Positions 49,517 through 61,651 of a stretch of DNA of 64,000 nt are shown piece by piece. Source of the DNA: Lagopus muta (lineage: Eukaryota > Chordata > Aves > Galliformes > Phasianidae); the NCBI RefSeq assembly GCF_023343835.1, contig NC_064443.1, positions 5,704,001 to 5,768,000 on the forward strand. The letters run 5' to 3'. The notes beneath the pieces are model-generated. The model ran no database searches. It saw only the letters and a program-made list of their open reading frames with translations, and was not told where the DNA came from. The position numbers were made by a program, and so were the translations under genes. How positions within the stretch are numbered: the stretch's first letter is position 1; each line of letters opens with the position of its first letter.

Positions 49517-51680
49517 CAAGAATCCCCCTTGTGAGCCTCACCCAAGCCTTTCTCACCACAGACCTTGTTCCAGTCATCATCTGTCCCTTTAATAGAATGG
49601 AGATACCTACCAAAGGTCACGAGCTGTTGCAAGTTGACCTTGCAAGTTGAGCTGTTGGAGAAGATGGGTCTCTTGTTTTCTTTTGTCTTCCATAAAGTTG
49701 AACAGAGCAGCTGCTCACTTCAGTGTGATCTTATTCATAAGGCTCTGAACTCCTGGGGACAATGGCTGGCAGCTACAATGTATGATACAAGGTGGGATGA
49801 ACTTGTACGTTCCTTCAGGTCTTGCTAATCTTGCCTGAAGAGCAGAATCTTTTTCTCAGCGCTTTGGTGCGATGATGTGGGTTGGTCAGGTTTTCATCCA
49901 CTGACACACGTTTTATACACTGTGCTCTTCTTCCTGAAGCACAAGTACTATTTATTACTCATTCAGCTGACTGGAGCACTTTTTCTTATAAGGGAATGTA
50001 CTGTGCTAAGTGTTGGCACCAAGGGCACCCGCAGACAATGTTTGAAGAAGGAGTGAAATGGGATGAAACTTTGGCTTCCAGCAGGGAGTGCATGCCTCAC
50101 TGCTGGCCCTGATGTGAACTCAAAAGGCAGGGTTTGCTTGGGACAGGTTTTCCGCAGTGACATGGAACACAGGCAGGTATTCTCAGGCATCCTTTAACTT
50201 CATGGGATTTGGGTACCAAGACAGTTTAAATCCAATATGTTGAAATAATTAATGTGACTGGAGTTGAGCATCTAATTTATTATAACATGTTATCACCTAA
50301 AACCCCTGGGCATCAAAATATCTTTGGAAACTCACTCTCTGTACCTATTTTGTGGAGGTAAACATCATCCATCTTTTGTGATAAGTTAGTTTCATCTGTG
50401 GTTTGCAAGAACGTTTGATCTCAATTATGAAATTAAAATGTGCTGGAGACAAACTGTGGAATTGAGATGGGGGTTGTCTTGTGCCACTTAATTAAGCTCT
50501 TGAAAACACAAGAACCCTGGGCTCCTGGGTATCTCAGATGATGGCACCTTTATAGTACGTATCTGAGAGTACTTCTCTTAAGAAACAGAATTAAAATGAG
50601 ACTTATTTGGAGTAGTGTTTGTGGTGTTATAATCAATCACTGAGGTATTGACACAGAGTATAGCTTGTTAGAGGGAAGCAAATAGAAGTAGTAATTTCTG
50701 TTCCAAATTTTGTCAGACAATAACCTTTTGAACAGTTTCAAATATGTGGGCCAGAGGAACGTAGCATATGCTTACTCATGAAAGGATTTGTAATTTCATT
50801 ACCCCAGGCCTCTCAGCAAGCCATATCTCTTACCTCTGAGGGATTCTTAGGTAACAAGCCAGCAGTAATTGGGATTTTATAAAGATCTCCTTATGTGTGA
50901 GTGGGTTTTATGTTTTATTGACTATTCCCAATCTGTCTGTGCTGTGTCTGAGATGACTGATTGTCTTCTAAATCTACCAGAAAGTCCAAAACTCCTACCC
51001 CAAAGCACTGGTGTTGCAGACACCAAGCCCAAGTCTGAGGGAAGGACAGGAAAAAAGCAGTCATGCTATCATTTGGATCAGCACACCCTGCTGCATGTTG
51101 CCCTGCCAGTACTTGGGGCAGGGGAGCTGTGTTGCCTCACAGAGCCCTTTGCCCTGCTGCTACAAGCACATTGCAGGGAACAGGTCTGCAAGCAGTGATG
51201 TTATAGAGCCTGAGGGTCTGCAGTTGCTCACTGCCTGATGGAGCTTTGGGATTTACTCCATCAATGGACCCTGCTGATGGTGATGTACCTCATTAGGTGG
51301 CGGACAGTGGCTAACAGGGGAGCTCTGGGTATTAACAGGGAGGCAGCTGCTCACTGCAATCTGTCTGGAGACCAAGGGGCAAATGAGGTGCACAGATAGG
51401 AGCATGTAGATGAGGTTAGATGTGTCCAGCTGCCCATGGCAGACTGCTCATGCTGAGTGCAGTTTGGATACCAAAAAGGAAAAAAGTAAAAATGTGGAAC
51501 TGTAATTCCTTCTCCTTCCTTGTCGCAAGTGCTAGCTGCTTTTGTCTTGCTTTTGTGAGCTATAAGGATGCTGCTTGCATTTACAAGGGCTCAGAGATAT
51601 TTGTAGTTTTGAATTACTGAATACTAAAATACATGTTTATGGTTCCAGCAGTTCTGGGTTTAAAAACTACTAACAAAATT

Positions 51681-51925
51681 ACAGAATGGCTTATGTTGGT
51701 GGAGCTATAAAGCCCATCCAGTTCCAACCCCTCTACCTTAGGCAGGGTTGTCACACACTAGATCAGGCAGTCCAGGGCCCCATCCAATCTGGCCCTGAAT
51801 GCCTCCAGAGTTGGTGCACCCACAACCTCTCTGGGCAGCCTTACTGTCCTCTGAGTAAAAAAACATCCTCCCAGCTTCTTACCTAAATCTCCCCTTTTGC
51901 TGTTACCAAGCCTATGGCAAGCTTC
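51681..51925 (-). mobile_element. CR1 LINE 3' end, truncated
   Basis: Reverse-complement CR1 phrases in order: ACAGAATGGCTTATGTTGG, AAGCCCATCCAGTTCCAACC, TCAGGCAGTCCAGGGCCCCA, TCCAATCTGGCCCTGAATGC, CTCCAGAGTTGGTGCACCCA, CAACCTCTCTGGGCAGCC, and CTTACCTAAATCTCCCCTTT. The terminal 8-bp repeats are eroded to one copy. The right boundary is approximate. It is a 5'-truncated non-coding copy; the overlapping short open frames belong to it. Confidence 0.88.
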
Positions 51926-54900
51926 TGCTTGCATCTCGGGCAGCCTGTATTGCAAGAGTTAGGTTTGTTTACAGTGTTATATACCTTTCCACTAAGGTAA
52001 TTTAAGTTGAGCATGTGAATGTGTCTCATGGATAAATACGTTTTTTAGGATGAACTTTATTTTGTATGATGTCGATATGTAAAAATTTAATTTCAAGAAA
52101 AATGTGCATCTTCTCCCTTATGTTGGTGAGCAACTGTGCTGCATCTTTACCTTTCATACTTTTCTTGGTTATCACAGAACATCATAGTGGATTTATCCCC
52201 TCCACCTGTGCTGCCTGTCAGTTCTTTCCCTTCCGATAGGCTTGGAAGAGCCAACTTTTGTGGACTTGTGGTTAAGGGAGCATCCTTTCACCTGTGTTAG
52301 TCACCTGCCAGAGAGCTGGCTTATCTGCAGAGAACAGAACTGAGGAGAAAAATCAGCTCTTGCAGCAAAACTTCTGGGGATACTTCAGGTTCTTTGTCGT
52401 ACCTCTCACTATATGTATGTTACTTCCTGTTGGAGTTTTGAGATGTGCTGTGCATGTTACTTACTGGAATGCTTTTCCTAGCACAGATTAAATGGGTTAA
52501 CATTATAAGGTTATGCACCTTGTATGAAGAATCAAAAATATTTCTTGTATTCGTGTTCTGATTGAGACATCATCCTAAAGAGTCTTAGAAAACAATCATT
52601 TTTCGTTGCCAGGGATTTGTAACAGAATGTGTTATACATAATACCAAACCTCCTGCGAGTCAATAAGTGCATGACACATGCAAAGGGAATTCCAGAAAGT
52701 ATAGTTCCTTACTGAAAAAGTGTCTTTTTAATGAAAGCAGAGATTGCTATATGAAAAAGTCATTTGTTACAACTCTTTTCTTAAGGTTAAAGTGGTGGTT
52801 TGCATTGAAAGCAGAATGAGAAACTTTTGAATTGGTTTAAAGATATTTAAAAAGTCTTTAAATAATGGTCCTGAGAAATCACTAGCAGGAAGACTTGTAG
52901 ATAAGAATATAAAGTCAATTAATAATCTGTTTGGTGGCATGGAAAGCCCTACTTGGTACTTGCTCAAGGAACTAGCAAGTTGATGGCTATTTCTCTGCAG
53001 TGCACAAGCAGGCACAATTGCAATTCTTCAGATACCTCTATAAAACATCTTGTTTATGGCCTATAAGCTGCTCCGGATTAGTATAATTTTCCCTTATCCA
53101 AGAATTTTCATCTGCAATTTGCATTAAGTTTTCTTGTGTTGGAATTGCTTGTTTCATGAAACTACCAGTAGTTGCCATTTCCAGGTTCAAAACTACACTA
53201 TTCTAGCCAAGGGATTTTGTAAGATATTTACTCTGAGTAACTGTTTTTGTTGAAGATAACACACACTTAAGTAACGTCTCGTGTATTAATGATAAAACTT
53301 TTACTGGTTCTCAGTCAAAGCTGATAAGCATTGTCTTAACTTATGGCATTGAAATCAAAAGAGAGTTCGGTACAAAGTCTGTTTTACATTACCGGGTTAC
53401 ATAAATGTTTAATTTCAATTGGTTTGGCTTATGTGTAGTCACAAGCAAGTTGTGGTTTTGCTTGTATCTTTAAGTGAGATTGGAGATAAATGCGTAGGCT
53501 TTCCAAGATCTTGTGTACATGTCTCAGACTTTGGGTTGTGGCAGTAAACTAATTAACGTGCTTTAAATATATTCTTGAAATACAGAGTTGTGTCTTGCCC
53601 AGGTATGGCAGTGGGCAGCAACGCTCTCAGGACTGCATGCACCCCTTCTCCTTTGTGCTTGGCCCCAGGCACAACAGGAGACAGCTTGTGCTGCAGCATG
53701 CCTGGAATCCACTGTGGGACAGGCAGAAGCTCCCACCACTTTGGCATTAGGTGAAAGTTGACCAATCTAGATGAAAAAGAGTTATACAACTTGTTTCTTT
53801 GTTGTTTCTGATGGATATAACTGACCAGTTCAAGTCAGTGGAAGCCTTTAGAGTCAACCAATGTTTGCCTTTCAGTGTGAATAGATTGGTGTCCTGAAAA
53901 ATTCTGGTATGGTGCAGCAGATGCCAGTTAAGTTTACTATTTATTCTCACACTCAAGTGCAAAGGTTAAATTAATTAAACTCTTTGGTGCAGAAACTGAT
54001 CCACCTTTAACCTTCAGCACTGTGTTACTGTTCTCACTTGGGTGAGTGCCGACCTCCCAGCATGCCAGCACAGCCTGGCGGGGCACACTGCTCATCTGCA
54101 GCAGGATGGTGGGATGCTTCACCTGCACTGCTGCTTGTCTGCACCACTACAGGCTATGAGATCTGACCTTTATCTGTTACCTTTATTAGGTAACACTGAA
54201 GTCCCTTTGTAGTGTGGTGAAGCGGCTTTATGCAGTTTTGAAATCTGACCCTGAGATTTCAGGGAGTTTATCCATTCAGCTTCTAAATGGAGTCAGTAAC
54301 ATTTCTTGAAATAAGACTTTGAAGGTCAAATCCTGTTCTGTCAGTGCCATATTAACCCCATTACTTCCAGTAAGGTATATACTCATTTCAGTTTTATTAC
54401 TTCTTCCTATATTACTGTGAAATAGTACAGGGCAACTGTTAACCATTAGAAATCCTGGAAACAAAGTACCCTCTTTAAAGAAGACCTCCTTACGTTTCAC
54501 GTGTGCATTGGTGAAGTGAGCTGCTCTCACTCCACAAGGCTTTCTTTGCAGCAAAAAACCCGTATTTGTTTCTGTCTGTTATATTTCCTGTCAGGCTCAA
54601 ATTCCTCTCCCAGATCTTACAGTTAATTTATAGCAAGCAAATACCTCGTGAAATGTCTAATCATTATACAAATACGTTATTAGAGCCATTTGTCTTTTTG
54701 TTTGTAAATTCCCCAAATTGAATGTCTGGGTAATGGATGTTTATGGAGATGCAGTCAATAGCATTGAGAGCACACAGCACAACGTGGCACCGAGGTCACG
54801 AGCGAGCCACCTTATGTATGGCAGGCAGGGGGGGCTCAGTGCATCTCATCTGGCACTGCAAACCCTTTCCTTTAGGAAAAAAAGTGCTGGTGTTGATGGA

Positions 54901-57239
54901 TGAACAGACTTCTCCCATCCATGCTAGTGCAACAGAACTGATGTTCACACTGCTTTGTTTTATGTCTGGTGTGGAAAAGCCCATGCTCCCCCACGGAGTT
55001 AATCATGTGCCTGACCACAAGCACATGGATTAAAGTCAGTTTTTCAGATGACTGTAGCTCTATTTTTCCATTGAGAGAGAGACCAATTCATTGTTATATT
55101 TGATAAGCCTAGAGTATTTGTGTTATCTCATAATATATTAGCGTGAGGATCGTCCTTGTGTACTGCCTTCATACTAGGTCGGAATACTGTAGTTCCTGGA
55201 GCAAATCTTGCCCTACTTTGGTGCAATTGCAACACAAGTAGGCATTTGTACTAGTGCAGAAACCTTCACAGCACTTTCATATTTTATATCGTTTAATGCC
55301 AAGAAAGAAAAAAATATATATGCTGCAAAGTAAAGGAATTAGCCCATATTCTGGAAGGCCAGAGGGCCACTGTGCTGAAGTGGTGCTTGAATCTATTCTC
55401 AGAGATGAAGTGGAGAGGCTTTCTAGCCCTGCCTTGTTTGTTTTGGCTGGCTGTTTGCTGCCACCTTGCTGAGGTTTTCTTTGGCTGCTTGAATCCGCTC
55501 CAGAGTCATCAGAACCTGGAAACTGCCAAAGCTGATGATGAATACAAGGGAGAGAGTGTAGCTGCAGTGCGAGGAAAATGCCAGTCAGCCATGGAGTAAA
55601 GAGCACTGATATCTCTGGCACTGTAGCCTGTGGTATGCTCAGTGCTGTGGGTACGTGTTGCCATTCTCCCAAGAGTGGAAAACAGATTATCTGCTTTCAT
55701 GCCCTTCCTTCTGGCAGAGCTAGTGATACAAAGCAGGTTTATCAGCATTGTCTCACATGGGACTGAAGGGGTGAAGTTGAGGTTTTATCTGTGCTGTATC
55801 TTGATCTAATTAGGAGAAGATGCAGCACGCAGGCTCCTGCAGAGCAGCTTTGGGCTGGCACTGTGTGTGCAGCCAGTAAGAAGAGTAGACAAAGCTGTAC
55901 CTGCATGCAGAGGGATGCAGGCTGAGCTGGAGCCTAGAATTTCAAACTGGTGTTCATTCCAGAAGTTACACAACATGCGGGATGAATGTGCAAATGCAGC
56001 CAGTGCTGGTGTATGGATGGCACATGACTCTGTTGGGTGTCAAATGCTTTTTAAAAGGTGCTGTGACTTCCAGCTGTGTGTTGGGGAGCTTTAGATAAGG
56101 CTGGAAAATGCCCTTGTTTTGCTTGCCTTCTTTTCTGATTCCCAGGTAGAAAGTCTTAGTTACTGACTTTCAAACTGCTGAGCAACTTTTAGTCCCTTGT
56201 ACATGCTTTAGGAAACAAAAAACAAACCAAAACCAAATCCTTCTCTTCCTGACACTGAAGCACTTCCAAGCATGTTGCCTGTGTCAGGCTGTCCCAAATG
56301 GAGAGGTTAGCTCTGTGGTGGTGGTGGCCACTGCCACCATTTATGTAACTGAGAGTTGGCGTTTTGTAAGCAGCAGTGTTTAACTGGCAGCATTACCCAT
56401 GGGTTTGCACAGTGCCGCAGGAATGCTTGCTAGCTGAATGAAAAGACTTAAGATATAAACACATGGAAAATCCAGTCTTGTTCCGAAAAAGTGTAGTGTT
56501 GCTGAGGTCCCCATAGGTTTGGCAACTGGAGGTCGGGCCACAGCACGAGGCACCCCTAGGGATGCAGGAAGCTGTTTGTTCTGTAACTTTTGAGCCCAGA
56601 GATTCAGTAAATCCTCACAGCAATGCAAAGTAGGTCCTGGTTTGCAAAACCAACATGTGTGGGGCTCTGCGTTTCTAACTGCAGCTTGCTAACAGCAGTG
56701 ACTATGTAAACAGGCTTCACCTGGCACTGTGTTTCAGGGCACCATTGCTCACAGCTTGTTCTTGCCTGGATTTTTCTCCCATAACTGCCAGTTATGCAAA
56801 CTGATGGATTTAACAAACTTCTGCCTTTCATCACAAGTATTGCATAGAACAAGGACAAAGTGAAACTCTAGCATGTGACTAAGTTGCTTATCAAGCATTG
56901 TGCCCCACATGTAGAGGAGACAAATTAACACCATCCTCTGCTCCAGCATAGAGCTGCACACCTGGGGTGTCCCAGGCATGGTGTGGTGGCTGGGAGTAGA
57001 GGGAAACTGCCTTTGTGAGGGACCTCAGTTGTGCACCTGGTTACCCTCAAGCCTAGGAGCACGTTCATAGGAAGGTCGCTGGGACAAAGAACACCTGCAG
57101 AGGAGCCAGGTAAATGAGCATGAAAGCCAAATTAAGGCATTTCTTTTGCTCAGACCCACAAAAGGGTAAACAGAGTGCTGTCGAAATTTTAAGTAAGTAA
57201 ATCAGCAGGCAGGTGTGTCCTATGTTGTCACACACTATG

Positions 57240-57560
57240 AGCTGTCAGAGGGGGGTGGGTGACAGGGTGGGCTTGGTCGTTTTTCTATTTTACTTTCAAC
57301 CCGGAGGCGGCTAAATAGGAATGGTTTAAAATAGTATCATAGTTGCCATGGTTACTCGTCTAAATTGAAAATAGAGGTCTGGACTAAGCTTATAGTCTGT
57401 CCGCCAAAGCAAAACTTGGACCTGAGTGATGAAACCTGAGTGGGTTTGAGGAGTCACGCCGAAGCTCGCGCTGCTGCAGTCGGTGATTCAGAGCACGCGG
57501 CTGTGCTTGACGTCACCGAACAGCTCCAGCATGGGTTCACATGGGCCTGGAGACACTGCA
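57240..57560. promoter_or_regulatory. Candidate intronic regulatory element with X-box and CRE
   Basis: An isolated stretch with about a dozen CpGs in A/T-rich intron. It contains GTTGCCATGGTTAC (57342-57355), which fits the RFX X-box consensus GTNRCC-N2-GGYNAC on both half-sites. A CArG-like GCTAAATAGG lies about 30 bp upstream of it, and a full palindromic cAMP-response element TGACGTCA lies at 57508-57515. Vertebrate promoters and enhancers pair RFX and CREB sites, for example in MHC class II promoters. It could be an enhancer or an alternative promoter inside FBLN2. Motif matches alone do not prove activity. Confidence 0.4.
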
Positions 57561-57679
57561 AAGGGAAAAATCCTTCAAGCTTCAAACGTTTTCCTCTTTT
57601 TTTCTTGCCCCAGGAGGTCTGGAAAGCTCAGAAAAAATGCCATAATGCTGCTCTGCTGTGAATGATTTTTATTTTGCAG

Positions 57680-57746
57680 ATGTTACCGTGCAACAAAGCA
57701 GCAGCAAATTTAAAGTAGTTCAGATAGATAAAAGCATCCCATTAAG
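57680..57746 (+). other. Candidate small exon, weakly supported
   Basis: A good acceptor (TTTTTATTTTGCAG ending at 57679) is followed 67 nt later by a donor AAG|GTAAAT. If spliced to the FBLN2 exon ending at 43383, the segment stays open in the required phase and adds about 22 residues with no cysteine. Against it: 67 nt is not a multiple of three, so it would shift the frame unless the next exon has phase 2, and I recognise no fibulin sequence in it. It may be a pseudo-exon. Confidence 0.12.
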
Positions 57747-60300
57747 GTAAATTCAGTGTATTTGTCCCAGGAATGTGTGGCAAATGTGTGTCTAATTACA
57801 GATAAGGCCTCTAAGCCTTTCATCTTCTTTCAGTGAAAAAGAATCTGCAAGTAAAGTGGAAACACTAATGTGTTTTGGTGAAATGAGATGAAGGTCTTTT
57901 CAAGGATTTGGCTATTGCAAATGAGTCCCGCTGGAGGGAATGGAAGTGTTTCCTCCTATCCTTCTGCTCTGTGGGTGGCAGTGGAACTACCAGGACAACT
58001 TACCGCAGTTTGCACTGGAAATCTCTCACTTTGAGATAAAAGTCTGTGGCTCTGCTTTTGGAAATTCCTAGTTCCATCTGTTCATTTTCAGATGGGAGGG
58101 CAAATCGGTACCAGTCCGGTGAAGATGCTGGAGATTCACAGAATACATCAGCTGAGCCTGGCCTAAAAAGTGCATGCTTAACACTGTGTCATATATCCTC
58201 TCCAATTTCTTGCTCAGTAGGTGGTAGAGAATTAGTGCTTAATTACTTGCAGGCTGTGGACAACAACCAACCCCCTTGAACTGTTTACATTTGTGGGTAA
58301 GGCTGGAGCTGAGTGTTCTTTGTGGGTTGGTCTTTCTCAAACTCTATGGAAGGCTTTATAGCACTTCTTTTTTTTATCTTTTATAACATACATGTTTGCT
58401 TCTAAAAAGCTTTTATTTATGTATTAAAAAAAAACAAAAAAGCAACAAACTGGAAACAAGAAACCCGCAGCCAAACCATATACATTGTGTATGATACATT
58501 TAATTTATTCTGTGCAGCTTTCCTCCTTGTCAGGAGGCACAGTCTGTTGTCTGTGCAACTCTGGGAGACCATAATGGAGCAGAAAGTCAGATCAAAGCTT
58601 AAAAGGTGGAGCTGGAGTTCTAGACATGCTTGGATACAAGGAATTACATCCAGCAAACATCACTTGAATAAAACATTAATTTCCCATTAAGCAACATTAT
58701 GTTGCTGTGATAATTGTTCCTGTTTTGAGTGATCCTTACTTCCTGCATCTCTCTGGTGACTCATCACAGCGGAGATCTCGACCATTCTCCTTTGCAGATG
58801 CTCTCAAGATGTCTATTCCCAATCTGAGTCAGCTTCTTTATCATTATCCTCCCCTCTCAAAGCTATTGTGCTGTAAGAACGTATGCCTTGCTAAGGACTT
58901 TCATTCTCCTTCCAGCATACAAGTGACTGGCAGCTCTGGCTGCACTTTCAAATTTAAATCAAGTTTTAAGAAAGGTTGTGAGTTAAAAATTCAAATTTTG
59001 CGTTTTCACATCTTGAATCTGTTGTGCAGCACAGCCTCGTGTAACCCTCATGTGCCCCTGGGGCTGAAGGCATGAGGCACAGGTGTCTTAAGGGCAGAAT
59101 ACATGTGAGAGTTAGCTGGAAGGGTGCTCTTCTTGAGGTTTAATGCTATGATTAATGTTTGATTGTGAAACACCACCAGATTGTTTGCCAGGAGTCCTGT
59201 TGGTAGCTCGTCATGCTCAGCCTCTGATGGAATTTGATGTCTGACACAGTGCAGTGCCATGAATACACAATTTGTTTTGGTTTGTTGAGCCCTCACTGCT
59301 TGAGCTAAGTACTCCGAATTGGCCCACAGGTCCTTAGAGTTGTGCTGTTATTAGTTGTATGGCAACATGACTCCTGGGCTGCATATCTGTGTGATTCTCT
59401 ACAGAAGACCTTTAGTTTTAATTGTCTTTTCCACTCCTCATATTGTTGGCAGGTATTAAGCTTCATACGTTGTGTTTGGGTTAAGATTTTATTTCTGTAC
59501 TGAGGAGAAGTCCGAGTAGTAAAGTTGCATGCTGATAACAGCACTCCCTCCATGAATGAGGAGCTGTGGCACAGGGCCATGCCTCAGACAGTTCTGAGAT
59601 AAATCTGTCACTTGAGGTGGTTACCTCAGCTGTCAGTCTGTTAAAATTACGTTTTTAAATTATCTCCTCTTTATATAGCCAAAAAGTGATTCAGTCCTCT
59701 TGCTTATTGTATTACCTCAAGCTCCTGGTATGTATTACATATGCAATCAAGAAATTAAAGAGTCTGAGGCTGCAAGATTTATTTAGTGGCATTAATGACT
59801 GTTTGCTAGTAATTTGATTCAACAAGATGAGAAATTTATTTTTGAATTGTCTTTTAATGAGCAGATGAGTGGGTTTCTGTATCGCTCCAAAACTTCAGTC
59901 TGTCACTTCATGTCTGTGTTTTTACAGATGTAGTGGGTTTGTTATCTCTAGGCGAGGCAGCAGGCAGCTGTGGCAGCTTCTTCGATTTTAAAGGAGTTAA
60001 TTTTAAATATCCCTATTAGCTAACAGAAGAGGAAGAAACTTTCTTGTTTGTTTTAGAGGCATTTTCTTCTACTGTACATTTGATACCTTAAGAAAACAGA
60101 ATTACTAGAAAATAACTGTGAGTGGTTCCCCACTGAATTTACATTATTTTTGTGCCTTGTGATCCTATGTGATCAGGATTGCTGTGATCGGAACAGGATG
60201 AGCAACACTCTGTGTGTGTGAGGGGGGAATAAAAATAGTTTTAGTTAACTAATAGACTTACGTAATGCTCCAACAGTTCATATTTCAGCTGAAGTTTTCT

Positions 60301-60332
60301 GGAAGGAAGGAAAGAGGGAAGGAAGAGAAGTG
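60301..60332. repeat. GGAA-rich purine tract
   Basis: About 30 nt of purines built from GGAA and GAAG units. Such tracts can be clustered ETS core sites, but they are also common as plain simple sequence. Confidence 0.75.
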
Positions 60333-61637
60333 AGGTAAAGGCAGCACCTGGGGGTGGGGTGCCTGAGCTCCCTAAGCAGGAAATCAGCACCAGGCACCTG
60401 TGGGTTCTGCAGAACCGGTGAGAGGATGGCCTCCATTCCATCAGCCCAACCAGCTCAGCCAAACACATTTTCCTCCAGAGCTCTGAGATTCCTCTGTGGG
60501 AGGAGGAATCTCACAGGCATTTTCCTCTTGCAGTTTCTGCACTGGGAAGTATTTGTGTAAGAAGATGTAGGTCTACCCGTTTAAAAACTATCAACATTTA
60601 TTGCTTCACTTAAATATGGTCTTAGTTGTCCTAAATACTGGTTGTGCAAGCAGAATTTTGGGAGGGTAGATATTTCAAAAGAAGTCTTCCAGAGATGATT
60701 TTCAACTTAGTCCATAGTCCATGGCTTATTCACAAATACAAACCTTGACAGTGTTATTCAAGTGCCATGTTCTATAAGACACTGCAGATCTACGCCCTTA
60801 TGATTTTTTTAAGCTATCAGATTAAGCTGTAGAAAGTGCCATACACGAGATCTAATGAGACATATGGCTGGTCTTGTTGTTTTGTTTGGGGTTTTTTTTG
60901 CCAGCTGAAATAAACTTGCAACTATGCAACTTGTTTCTCTTCTATGTAAGTAAATCATTACTACTATAATGCTCATACCTGTGAGCCAGAGCTAGTCGAG
61001 CCAAGTCTGCCTGGGGGAGTTGGGAGCACATTGCATAGATATAGTAAATCAAGTGAACAATGCACACAGTTTGCATGAACTTCTCAGTGTTCACAGAGGT
61101 GGGGATTACTCAAAGGATAATTTCTGCCTGGATAGGATGATCTGCTGGCTTCTTCCCAGAGGAAGGAGTGATGTAGGCTGCTCCAGGCAGAGCTGCAGCC
61201 CTGGGCTCTGCCACTGGGCACCAGCAGTGGGGCCCTGCCTCACATGAGCAGTGCCTGGGGCTCCTCTTGGTGTTGTGGGGTCATCCCAGCACCCAGCTGT
61301 TTTGACTGTTCATCCGACTTGAGGGAATTTGCTGGCACCTCGCAGGTAGCAGCCGTGCTGCACCTCCTCTTCCTTTGGCTTGGCAGCCAAAGTGACTTGG
61401 CACCAGCGAAAGCTTTGGCATGAGAGCTGGCAGACTTTGCTTGGGAGAGTGACATGGAGCAGGAGCTTGGTTTAAAAGTTTAGCCTTCTTGTTAGAGGAG
61501 TCTTTTTAGAGGAGCTGTTGCCAGGAGAACTGGGAGATATTAACCTCACTCACTGCGTTATCTTTTATCATGATTCCTCTAATGTAGTTTCCTTAAACCC
61601 TGCCAGTTATAAAAAGAAAATGAATGTGTTTTTTTCA

Positions 61638-61651
61638 TTAAAAAAAAAAAA
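61638..61651. repeat. A-rich tract
   Basis: A run of about 12-13 A in intron 2, preceded by a T-run, giving a short self-complementary T/A stretch. No retroposed gene is visible next to it. Confidence 0.75.

Noticed and set aside
55254..55672. Overlapping open frames on both strands near 55.3-55.7 kb
   Set aside because: Neither product shows a domain, and neither has splice sites in a phase compatible with FBLN2.
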